Source of the DNA: Acidovorax sp. 107 | Lineage (GTDB): Bacteria; Pseudomonadota; Gammaproteobacteria; Burkholderiales; Burkholderiaceae_C | Reading direction: 5' to 3' | Length of the DNA stretch: 64,000 nt | Assembly (NCBI RefSeq): GCF_003058055.1 | Contig: NZ_QBTZ01000001.1 | Location: forward strand, 2,994,001 to 3,058,000 | Shown here: positions 1 through 8,500 of the stretch, piece after piece | Position numbering within the stretch: the stretch's first letter is position 1 | Layout: each line of letters opens with the position of its first letter | Notes under the pieces: model-generated | Seen by the model: the letters and a program-made list of their open reading frames with translations, nothing else | What the model was told of the DNA's origin: nothing | Databases searched by the model: none | Program-made: the position numbers and the translations under genes

Positions 1-973
1 GAGTGCCATAGGGAATGCTCTGCCGGTCCACCGCGATGGATCGCCCCGGCGTCAAGGGCACGCCCTGTGCGCCGCGCGGGCCGAAACCGGCGTCCAGCGG
101 GCTCAAGGGCTCTTCACGAAAGAACACATAGCGCGGGTTGCTCCACAGCAGCTCGTTGGTGCGCTGGGGGTTGATGGCCACCCAGGCGCGGATGCCAGGC
201 CAGGTCGCATCGCGCGTGAGGCCCTGGTCGAGCAACCAGCGGCCCACGCTCTGGTAGGGCTGGTCATTGGTGCCCGCGTAGGCTACCCGCACCAGCGAGA
301 CGGAGCCATCGGACTCGGTGATGCGCAAGCGGCCCGAGCCCTGGATGTGCAGCACCATGGACTCGATGGGGTCACGCAGCCACGCAATGGCCCGGCCCGC
401 CAGTGCGGCCTGGGCCTCCGGCAGCGTGTCGATCTGCTGGCGCGTGTACCAGGGCTTGCGCGCACCCAGACTGGCGGGCACACGGTAAATGGGCACGGTG
501 AAGCCATTGCCGGGCTGGCGTACAGCATCCATCATGGGTTCGTAGTACGCCGTGAGCAGACCGTCGGGGTTGCCGTCGGTGGACTCGACGCGATAGGGCT
601 GCAGGCGTGCAATGAGCCAGGCGCGCTGTTCATCGGCCGTGGCAATGCTCAGTTGCCGCACCTCGCTGCACAGCGCTGTGAAGGGCGGCTGGGGCCGTTC
701 GCAACTCTTGATCCAGGCATTCCAGGCTTCGTGCAGTGCGTCTTCGGTAAAGCCCGGCAGCTCGGACCAGCGCACCGGCGTCCAGCGGCTTTTGGGTTGC
801 GCCAGGGGCGGTGGCAAAGGACCGGTGTCGCCAGGCAGCACCACGCTACTGGGTGGCAGCGGTGCCGGGGTACCCCCAGGGCGCGCAGGGACAGGGGCAG
901 GGGGCGTGGAGCAGGCGGCCAGCGTTCCTACAATCAGCGCCGTCAACGCAACGCGCAGGAGTGTCAATTTCAT
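1..973 (-). CDS. mltA: Membrane-bound lytic murein transglycosylase A, 3' end outside the window
   Basis: Cleaves peptidoglycan glycan strands non-hydrolytically, forming 1,6-anhydromuropeptides; expected on the inner face of the outer membrane. About 324 codons are visible. The start at 973 gives a lipoprotein signal with lipobox LAAC at Cys21, then a Pro-rich linker, the MltA domain (AYAGTNDQPYQSVGRWL motif; NPQRTNELLWSNPRYVFF) and the beginning of the 3D domain (GVPLTPGRSIAVDR). The visible part agrees with the family; the rest, with the catalytic Asp, continues to the left. The start codon overlaps that of a small plus-strand ORF. No strong Shine-Dalgarno sequence is seen. Confidence 0.93.
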   Translation of the reverse strand, partial: MKLTLLRVALTALIVGTLAACSTPPAPVPARPGGTPAPLPPSSVVLPGDTGPLPPPLAQPKSRWTPVRWSELPGFTEDALHEAWNAWIKSCERPQPPFTALCSEVRQLSIATADEQRAWLIARLQPYRVESTDGNPDGLLTAYYEPMMDAVRQPGNGFTVPIYRVPASLGARKPWYTRQQIDTLPEAQAALAGRAIAWLRDPIESMVLHIQGSGRLRITESDGSVSLVRVAYAGTNDQPYQSVGRWLLDQGLTRDATWPGIRAWVAINPQRTNELLWSNPRYVFFREEPLSPLDAGFGPRGAQGVPLTPGRSIAVDRQSIPYGT

Positions 974-1118
974 GGGGCTGATTTTGCTTGAAGCGCTGCT
1001 GGCGCTGGTGGTGCTGGTGGCCATCGTGTGGTGGACCATGTTCTCGGGACGCAAGGGGGGCGAGCTCAAGTCCCCGCAGCCCACCGACCAGGACAGCCCC
1101 CCGCCTCCCGCCCCCTGA
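972..1118 (+). CDS. Small single-pass membrane protein, hypothetical (48 aa)
   Basis: Function unknown. The 48-residue product has a hydrophobic segment at about residues 2-22 (LILLEALLALVVLVAIVWW), a short basic patch (SGRKGG) and a Pro-rich acidic tail. Topology would be one membrane helix with a short soluble tail. An AGGAG sequence at 957-961 lies 10 bases before the ATG, a little far but usable. The ATG overlaps the divergent mltA start by two bases. Support is only the hydrophobic composition and the ribosome site, so it may be spurious. Confidence 0.5.
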   Translation: MGLILLEALLALVVLVAIVWWTMFSGRKGGELKSPQPTDQDSPPPPAP

Positions 1119-1310
1119 CAGGTGGCGCGCCCGGCGCAGGGGCTGCGGCCATGTCCTACAGCCACGGTGCCGATGTGCTGTTGGCGCCGGCCCGGCTGCA
1201 GGGCCACGATGGCACGAGCCGGGTGAAGCCGCTGTGCGGGAATGCGACGACGCTCCCGACGCAGGGGTGCAAAGCCCACCCAGCGCCATCGACTTTCAAG
1301 GAGCACGCAC

Positions 1311-1961
1311 ATGCGCACACACATTCAACTTCTCGGCGCTGCCGCCGCCATCGTTCTGGTCACCGGTTGCGCGAACATGGACGACACCCAGCGCCGCACG
1401 GCCACGGGCGCCGGCATCGGGGCGCTGGCGGGCGCGGTCATCGGCTCTGCCACCGGCGGCAGTGCAGGGACTGGAGCGGTGGTAGGCGCGGGCGTGGGGG
1501 CACTGGGCACCTACATCTGGTCGCAAAACATGGAGCGCCAGAAGCGCGAGATGGAACAAGCCACACAGGGCACCGGCATCGCCGTGACGCAGACGGCCGA
1601 CAACCAGCTCAAGCTGAACATTCCCAGTGACATCTCTTTTGCGGTGGGTCGCTCGGACATCCAGCCCAACTTCGCCCCGGTGCTGGACCAGTTTGCCGCC
1701 GGCCTGCGCAGCAACCCGAACACCGACGTACGCATCGTGGGCCACACCGACAGCACGGGCTCCGACGCTGTCAACAACCCCTTGTCCATGGACCGCGCCG
1801 CCAGCACCCGCAGCTACCTCACGGCGCGCGGTGTGGATGGCCGCCGGATCGTGATCGAAGGCCTCGGCGAGCGCTACCCCATTGCCACCAACGACACCGC
1901 CGAAGGCCGTGCACGCAACCGGCGGGTCGAGATTTTTGTGGGTGAGCGACCCCGGGGCTGA
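1311..1961 (+). CDS. OmpA-family peptidoglycan-binding lipoprotein
   Basis: Predicted outer-membrane lipoprotein that tethers the membrane to peptidoglycan (216 aa). The ATG at 1311 follows AAGGAG (1298-1303) by 7 bases, deciding it over upstream starts. Residues 1-20 form a lipoprotein signal ending in VTGC (Cys20). Residues about 30-62 are a glycine-zipper segment (GAGIGALAGAVIGSATGG and following). The C-terminal OmpA domain carries NTDVRIVGHTDSTGSDAVN and the late RNRRVEIFV motif. The layout matches YiaD/Pal-like proteins. It stands alone and converges on the response-regulator gene. Confidence 0.9.
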   Translation: MRTHIQLLGAAAAIVLVTGCANMDDTQRRTATGAGIGALAGAVIGSATGGSAGTGAVVGAGVGALGTYIWSQNMERQKREMEQATQGTGIAVTQTADNQLKLNIPSDISFAVGRSDIQPNFAPVLDQFAAGLRSNPNTDVRIVGHTDSTGSDAVNNPLSMDRAASTRSYLTARGVDGRRIVIEGLGERYPIATNDTAEGRARNRRVEIFVGERPRG

Positions 1962-1998
1962 GCGCGCGGGCGTCGAAATCCAGGCCTCGCAGCCAGGC

Positions 1999-2628
1999 TC
2001 AGTGCCCGGTGCGCAGCAGGTTGGCCAACTCCACGGCCGACTTGACCTGCATCTTGTCAAACACGCGTGAGCGGTGGACCTCCACCGTGCGCACGCTGAT
2101 ATCGAGCTGGTCAGCGATCAGCTTGTTGGGCAGCCCCGCCACCACCAGATCCATCACATCGCGCTCGCGCTCGGTCAACTCGGTCAGGCGCACCTGCAGG
2201 TCGCTGCGCTCGCGCACCTGCGCCAGGTGCTCTGCAGATCGGGCCAGCGCCTGCTCGATGCGGTCCACCAGCGCGTTGTCGGAAAAAGGCTTCTCGCAAA
2301 AATCAAACGCACCGCGCTTGACCGTGTCCACGGCAGTGGGCACATCGGCGTGTCCAGTGAGAAAAATCACCGGCATGGTGGCCAGGTCTCCCCGCGCGGC
2401 CAGCACGTCAAACAGTGCCAGACCGCTCATGCCAGGCATGCGCACATCCAGCAACAGGCAACAAGGCTGGCGCTGGGGCGGCCGCTTTTGCAGCATGGCA
2501 TCGAAGGCCTCGGCCGAATCAAAGGACTCGCTGGGCAGTCGGCGCGAGCGCAGCAGCCAGGCCAGCGCCTCGCGCACGCTGGCGTCATCGTCCACGATGT
2601 ACACGGTGGCGTTGGTGATGGGCTCCAT
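1999..2628 (-). CDS. FixJ/NarL-type two-component response regulator
   Basis: DNA-binding response regulator (209 aa). The N-terminal receiver has the acidic pocket DDD at 13-15, phospho-acceptor Asp61 (LLLDVRMPG), Thr91 and Lys113 (CEKPF). The C-terminal LuxR-type helix-turn-helix spans about 151-193 (LTERERDVMDLVVAG to VEVHRSRVFDK). It starts 85 bp after the histidine-kinase gene, so the two are the probable cognate pair. The sensor/FixJ pairing resembles DctS/DctR, which controls C4-dicarboxylate TRAP transport in Rhodobacter; the signal here cannot be read from sequence. Confidence 0.92.
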   Translation of the reverse strand: MEPITNATVYIVDDDASVREALAWLLRSRRLPSESFDSAEAFDAMLQKRPPQRQPCCLLLDVRMPGMSGLALFDVLAARGDLATMPVIFLTGHADVPTAVDTVKRGAFDFCEKPFSDNALVDRIEQALARSAEHLAQVRERSDLQVRLTELTERERDVMDLVVAGLPNKLIADQLDISVRTVEVHRSRVFDKMQVKSAVELANLLRTGH

Positions 2629-2713
2629 AAATCAGTTCAGTGGTCCATTGCAATATCTGTCACGCGCACACGCTGAAGCCGCCAGGGCCTGGCACAGGCC
2701 CATGCCATAAGCC

Positions 2714-4783
2714 TCAGGATGTGGCGCCATTGTTCACGGGTAGCGTGAAGGTAAACACCGTACCACGGGGTTCATTCGGCGCAAATCCGAGGAAACCGCC
2801 GTGTTGTTCGATGACGGTGCGGCACATGCTCAGTCCCAGGCCCATGCCCTCGGGGCGGGTGGTGAAGAACGGGGTGAACAGCTTTTCTGCGACCTCGGGG
2901 GGAATCCCCGTCCCCACATCGGTCACGGCAAATTCAATCCAGCCGTTGTGCGGGTTGGAGGCTGCACGCCGCACCCGGATATCCAGCACACGATTGCGCA
3001 CGCCGGGGTCGTCCATGGCTTGCATGGCGTTGCGTGCCAGGTTCAGCAGCACCTGCTCCACCATGGTGCGATCGCACAACGCGGGCGCCAGGCCCGGCTC
3101 GATGGATGTGTTGACGCGCACACCCAGCTTGCGGGCCTGCAGGCTCACCAGCGGCAGGATGGCATCGAGCAATTGCTGCGCATGCACGGCCTCGCGGGCC
3201 TGGTCACGGCGTCGCACAAAGTCGTGGACGCTCTTGATCACGCGGCCCGCGCGCTCGGCCTGGCGGGCAATCTGGCGCATCGCCATGCGCACATCGTCCA
3301 GGGCATCGTGCTCGGGGGTGGACGCACCGGCGCCGACACTGGCGGGCGTGGCATGTTCCAGCAGGTTGATGGAGCCATTGGCGTAGCTGGAGATGGCGGC
3401 CAGCGGCTGGTTGAGTTCGTGGCTGAGCAACGAGGCCATCTCGCCGACCGTGGCCAACCGCGCAGTGGCCTGCAGACGTTCCTGCGAGGCGCGGGACAGC
3501 TCCTCGACCCGGCGCTGCTCGCTGATGTCCAGGAACGCGCTCATCCAGCCCGTGTGCTGGCCTTGGGCGTTGATGAGCGGGGCCTCGATGATCAGCACAG
3601 GAAACCGGGTGCCATCCTTGCGCATGAACTCGGACTCAAACCCCTCGCGCGGTGGCATGGTGCCTGCAAAACGGATGGCTTGGCGCTGGCGGTATTCCTC
3701 GACACGCTCGGGCGGCCAATAGGGTGCTGACATGCTCAGGCCCAGCAGCTCCTGCGGGCTGAAGCCCACCATCTCGCAAAAGGCCGGGTTGACGTAGGTG
3801 ATGCGCCCCTCCAGGTCGCGCGCGCGCAGCCCGGTCACCAGCGAGTCCTCCATCGCCTTGCGAAAGGCCAGCGCGTCGGCCAGGTCGCGCTCGGCGCGCA
3901 GGCGGCGACGGTTGTCGCGCACCAGCACCACCATCACCGTCACCAGCGCAATCGACATGGCCGTCACCAGGGCTGTGAGCACATTGGGAAACAGGCTGGG
4001 CGCGCTGTGCCAGCTGTCCATGCGCAGTACCAGCGTGCTGCCTGGCAGGTCCATCAGGTGCTGTGCCGAGAACATGCGCGAACCCCGGCGTGCCGCACCC
4101 AGCACGGCCAGTCGGGTGCCGTCGGCCTCGGTGAAGGAGGCTTCCTGGCTGCGGGTGAGGTTGTGACCCACCAGATTGGCCAGGATGTCCTGCAGCGCAT
4201 AGGTCGCTACCAGGTACCCGTTGGTGCGCCCGCTGGCAGACAGCGGCACACACAGCTCCATCATCTCCGAGCCCAGACCGTCCCCATGGGGCTGAAAGTA
4301 GCTACTGGAATACGCAGGCCCCCCCAGGCGACGCGCGTTGGCGCAGGCGATGGTGAGGTCCGACTGGCCACTGTCGCGCAGTCGCATGTCCCACGCCACC
4401 GGTCGGTAGGGCGACTGCACATGGGTGCGCATGTGCAGGCTGGCGTCACGCAGCTCGATGCGCACCAGTTCGCGCCGATTGCGCAGCAGGTCAGACGCCT
4501 CGACCTCCCAGGCCAGATGGCTCGGGTTGTCGCTGGGCAGGGCCTGCAGGCTCTGCAGGTTGTGCGTCAGCGCGGTGCGGATGTCAGACACCGCATCGGC
4601 CGTGTCGCGCTCCAGGCGGGTCTGCACCTGGCTGGCTTCGTAGCGCCCGGCCAGCCACACCATCGTGGCCAGCATGGACACCACGAGCAGCACCAGCGCA
4701 GTCCACAACGACCAGCGTCGCCAGGCGCCGCGCCAGCGCTGCAGCAGCGTGCGTTTGGCGGGGAAGGCAGGGGTGGCAGTCAC
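2714..4783 (-). CDS. Membrane PAS-domain sensor histidine kinase (DctS-like)
   Basis: Sensor kinase, 689 aa from a GTG at 4783 that overlaps the stop of the upstream amidase gene (GTGA). An apparent longer frame upstream only runs through that gene. Order: membrane helix at about 22-43, periplasmic sensor region of about 220 residues, second helix at about 264-288, PAS/PAC about 310-425, H-box with phospho-acceptor His455 (LSHELNQPLA), and HATPase with DVGTGIPP, FFTTRPEGMGLGLS. All catalytic motifs look intact. Phosphotransfer to the adjacent FixJ-type regulator is inferred from position. The architecture is like DctS, but the ligand is unknown. Confidence 0.9.
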   Translation of the reverse strand: MTATPAFPAKRTLLQRWRGAWRRWSLWTALVLLVVSMLATMVWLAGRYEASQVQTRLERDTADAVSDIRTALTHNLQSLQALPSDNPSHLAWEVEASDLLRNRRELVRIELRDASLHMRTHVQSPYRPVAWDMRLRDSGQSDLTIACANARRLGGPAYSSSYFQPHGDGLGSEMMELCVPLSASGRTNGYLVATYALQDILANLVGHNLTRSQEASFTEADGTRLAVLGAARRGSRMFSAQHLMDLPGSTLVLRMDSWHSAPSLFPNVLTALVTAMSIALVTVMVVLVRDNRRRLRAERDLADALAFRKAMEDSLVTGLRARDLEGRITYVNPAFCEMVGFSPQELLGLSMSAPYWPPERVEEYRQRQAIRFAGTMPPREGFESEFMRKDGTRFPVLIIEAPLINAQGQHTGWMSAFLDISEQRRVEELSRASQERLQATARLATVGEMASLLSHELNQPLAAISSYANGSINLLEHATPASVGAGASTPEHDALDDVRMAMRQIARQAERAGRVIKSVHDFVRRRDQAREAVHAQQLLDAILPLVSLQARKLGVRVNTSIEPGLAPALCDRTMVEQVLLNLARNAMQAMDDPGVRNRVLDIRVRRAASNPHNGWIEFAVTDVGTGIPPEVAEKLFTPFFTTRPEGMGLGLSMCRTVIEQHGGFLGFAPNEPRGTVFTFTLPVNNGATS

Positions 4784-5595
4784 AGCACGCGGTGGGTCAA
4801 TGCGGGCAGCTGGGCACGCACGGCGCCCAGGCGTTGCGCGTCCAGCTCTCCGGCGACCACGCCAGCGCCCTGATCCCGCTGCGCGACGATGCTGCCCCAG
4901 GGGTCCACCAGCATGCTGTGGCCCCAGGTGTGGCGGCCATTGGCGTGCACACCGCCTTGGGCAGGGGCCAGCACATAGGCCAGGTTTTCCACCGCGCGGG
5001 CGCGCAGCAGGACCTCCCAGTGCGCTTGGCCCGTGGTGTGGGTGAAGGCGCTGGGCACCAGCAGCAGGTCGGCACCGGCGCGGGCATGGGCGCGATAAAG
5101 CTCCGGAAAGCGCAGGTCGTAGCACACGGACAGCCCCACGCGCCAGCGCCGCCCGTCCCGGGCCTGCAGATCAAAATGCACCGGAGTGTCCCCAGCGTCG
5201 ATGACCCGGCCTTCGTCGTACTGTTCCGCGCCGTTGCTGAAGCGAAAGAGGTGGATCTTGTCGTAGCGCGCAACGCAGGTGCCCGTCGGGTCGAAGACCA
5301 GCGTGGTGTTGCGCACCCGGTCCGGCGCGTCTGTGGCCATCGGCAGCGTGCCGCCCACAATCCACATCTGCAGCGCGCGTGCGGTATCGGCCAGAAACTG
5401 CTGGATCACCCCGGCGCCGGCGGTCTCACGGAACGCCAGCTTGTCGGTGTCCTTGTGCCCCATCAGGCAAAAATACTCAGGCAGCACGGCGAGTTCGGCG
5501 CCGCCCTGCGCAGCCTGTTCCAGCAGCTCGCGCGCAACACGCAGGTTGTCGTCCAGCGCGGTGCCGGACACCATCTGGATGGCAGCAACTTTCAT
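4780..5595 (-). CDS. Carbon-nitrogen hydrolase, Nit1-type amidase (probable deaminated glutathione amidase)
   Basis: Nitrilase-superfamily amidase, 271 aa. The Glu-Lys-Cys triad is visible: Glu40 (VLPEYF), Lys113 (RYDKIHLF) and Cys158 (SVCYDLRFPELYR). The VCYDLRFPELYR signature is typical of the Nit1 branch that hydrolyses deaminated glutathione, a metabolite-repair job in the cytosol; substrate is inferred from family. Its ATG overlaps the yhdP stop (ATGA), and its stop overlaps the histidine-kinase start (GTGA), so all three are probably translationally coupled. yhdP next to a nitrilase-like gene is common in proteobacteria. Confidence 0.92.
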   Translation of the reverse strand: MKVAAIQMVSGTALDDNLRVARELLEQAAQGGAELAVLPEYFCLMGHKDTDKLAFRETAGAGVIQQFLADTARALQMWIVGGTLPMATDAPDRVRNTTLVFDPTGTCVARYDKIHLFRFSNGAEQYDEGRVIDAGDTPVHFDLQARDGRRWRVGLSVCYDLRFPELYRAHARAGADLLLVPSAFTHTTGQAHWEVLLRARAVENLAYVLAPAQGGVHANGRHTWGHSMLVDPWGSIVAQRDQGAGVVAGELDAQRLGAVRAQLPALTHRVL

Positions 5596-8500
5596 GAAGG
5601 TTCTCCGGTCTTGGGGGGCGGGTTGACGCGGGGCGCCGCCTCGGTGGCAGGGCTCGCTTCGCGCCCGCGGCGGGCCACGCGCACCACGCGCGGGTCGGCC
5701 CAGGTGCCATCGACGCGGAACTCCTGCGTGGCCGCCTCGATCAGCGGGCCCCGCAAAAACACCTGGGCCAAAAAGCTGCCCAGGCCAATCACCGGGTTGA
5801 TGGCCGTGGCCACGAGCGAGGCGGTCATGGCATTGATCTCGGGCACCACCACCACACGCAGGTCCTGCGTTTCCTGGTCGATATTGGCGCTGCCCTCCAT
5901 CAGCACGGCCGCATTGACGCCCTTCATCTGCAGGTTGTTGGTGGTGGCCACGCCCCGCTCGATGCGCACATCGCCCCGCACAAAATCGAACGCAAAGCCT
6001 TCGCTGAACACATCACGAAAATCCAGTGTCAGCCGGCGTGGCAGCGATTGCAGACTGAGCACGCCCAGCAGCTTGGCCAACCCAGGGTCGGCCTTCAGAA
6101 ACTGGCCGGACTCGACATTCAGGTTGATCTGCCCGGTCATGCTGCGGTAGTCGGGGCTGAACGGCGCGCCAATCCAGCCCACCTGCCCCTCCATGCGGCC
6201 CTTGCCACGCCGAACCACGTTGGCCATGCCCAGGCGGGCCAGCAGGTCGCCCGAATCGCGGATATCGAGCTTGAAGCTCAGCACGGTGCGCCGCTCCGCA
6301 GAACGGGGGCCCGCCGCAGCGGCATTGAGCACCGCCCAGTTGCCGCTGGCGGTGAACGCTGCCTCAGGCGCGGTGATGTTGAACTTGGACAGACGCCATT
6401 CGCGCTGCACGCCCTCGCCGCCCCGGTTCTGGGCCTCCATCTCCACCCGACCCAGCCGCTTGCCCCGCAGCTCAAAGTCGTCCACCACGATGTCCAGCGC
6501 GGGCAGATTGCCCGGTTGCTCGTTGAGCAGCTCTTCGACCTGCGTCACATCGCTTTGCGGCATGTTCACCCGCGACAGGCGCGCAAACAAGCGGCCATTG
6601 CTGAACTCGGGCGTGCCTGGCTGGCGGTATTCCAGGTAACCGTTGAGTTCGGTGGCATCGAGGTTGGCTCGCCAGGTGGTGCCGTCGCGCAGCGCACCCG
6701 CCACCACGTTGTGCAGTGTGCGGCCCTGCAAAGTGAGTTCACGCGCGCGCAGTGCCAGCGTGGTGGGCAGATAGTCCTGCGCCACCGCCGGCCCGGCGGG
6801 CGTCGTCGTCGTTGCTGGGCTGCGGGTAGCTGGCTCGGCCGCAGTCACCCGTGTGAGCACCTCGTCCCAGGCGTCCACATCCAGCTTGCCTTGGTTGATG
6901 TTGGCAGCCACGCCCTGGGTGGGCATCGGGGCCGACTCACCGTTGCTCAGGCCCACACCGATCGCGCCCCGCAACACGCGCGGCAGGGGGCCGCTCAGGT
7001 CGCGCACATAGGTCGCCGATCCGAGGGAACCCAGGTCCAGCGTGATCTGGTCCCGCAGCGGGGGGGCATTGCTCCCGTTGCCGTTGTTGTTCGCCAAGCC
7101 CACCAGCGATTCGCGCGCCACTTGGTTGTCGAAACGCAGGGGCAGGCTGCTGTCCGCCGTTTTACCCAGCGGGGGAGGCAAGGCCAGGGCCAGGCCCTGC
7201 AGGCTGGTGTTCACCTGCAGTTCAGGCACCCCGCGGCGAAACGACAGGGCCAGTGTGTACGGGGCGCTACCAGTGGCCCGCCGCGCCAGTTGCGACAACA
7301 TGCCCAGCTGCGGGGTTTGCTGCAGCCCCTCGGCCGTGGCGGTGCCCTGGGCACGGATCTGCACTGCAGACTCGGTGGCCGGGGCATTGGCCGCCAGAGC
7401 GCGCATGCCACCTTCCAGCCGCACCGGGCCGCCCAGCGCCTGGGCCTGCACGTTGGACAGCGAAAACCCCGTCTCGCTGAACTGCACGGCGCCCCGCACG
7501 CGGGTGAGCGCAGGGGTGTCGGGGGTGATGCGCAGCTCGTTGCCCGCCAGCGTGACGCTGCCCTGCACCTTGGATTTGTTGATGTCGCTGATGGGCAGGC
7601 TCAACCGCAGCTGGAAGTCGGCGTTGCCCGTACCGCTGGCCTGCTCCAGCGCATTGCCCGTCATGCGGCCCAGCGGCGAGGTGGCCATGAGCGTGAGCAG
7701 CTCGGCCAGCGGGCCGCGTGCATCGGCACTCACGCCCACCACGGTGTGCGCCAGGTCTGGAATCCGCGCCTCGACCTTGGACAGACGCAGGCCCTTGCTG
7801 CCTGCAAAGCCGCCGCTCGCGCCGCGCACCTGCATGGACGAGCGTTCAAAGATCAGCTCGCCGCCCAGATCGATCAGCGCGGGCCAGGGCAGGGTGCCCG
7901 CGGGCTGCAGTGCGGTGGGCACGTAGGCGTAAGTGACGTCCTTGACCCGCGCCGCAATGCGGAATTCACCTTGCTTGGGGTCGTTGAAGGGCAGATCGTG
8001 CAGATCGCCCTTGACGCGGAACTGCACATTGCTGGCGCTGCCAGCCACCACCGCATCGCGCACATAGTGGCGCGAATCAGCGGGGATGGACAGGGGCAGG
8101 TAGCGGTGCACCCGGGTGCCGTCAGCGCGGTGCAACGTGCCCGTGAGGTCCAGCCCCCCCGGAAAGCGCGACCGGTGGGGCGCCTTGGATGGGTCGCTGG
8201 TGTGCCAGGTGGCGCGGGCATCGCCCTGGGCATCGGCATTGGCGAACTGCACATCGTTAGCCTGCACAGCAATGCGGTCGCCGTCCAGTTGCCAGCGCAC
8301 ATCGGCGCTGAGCCGGTCGAGCGGCAGGACGGGCTCCTCAAAAACCCCCGGCAGTACCAGCGCCCCCGACGCCATGGTCAGCGCCGCCTTGCCCCCTGCC
8401 TGGTTCATATCGATGTCCACGTTGGCGCCGCGCAAGCCCAAGTGGGCGGGTGCCGCGACATCGGTAGCACCGGCCAGCGCCAGCCCCTGGATGCGCCCCT

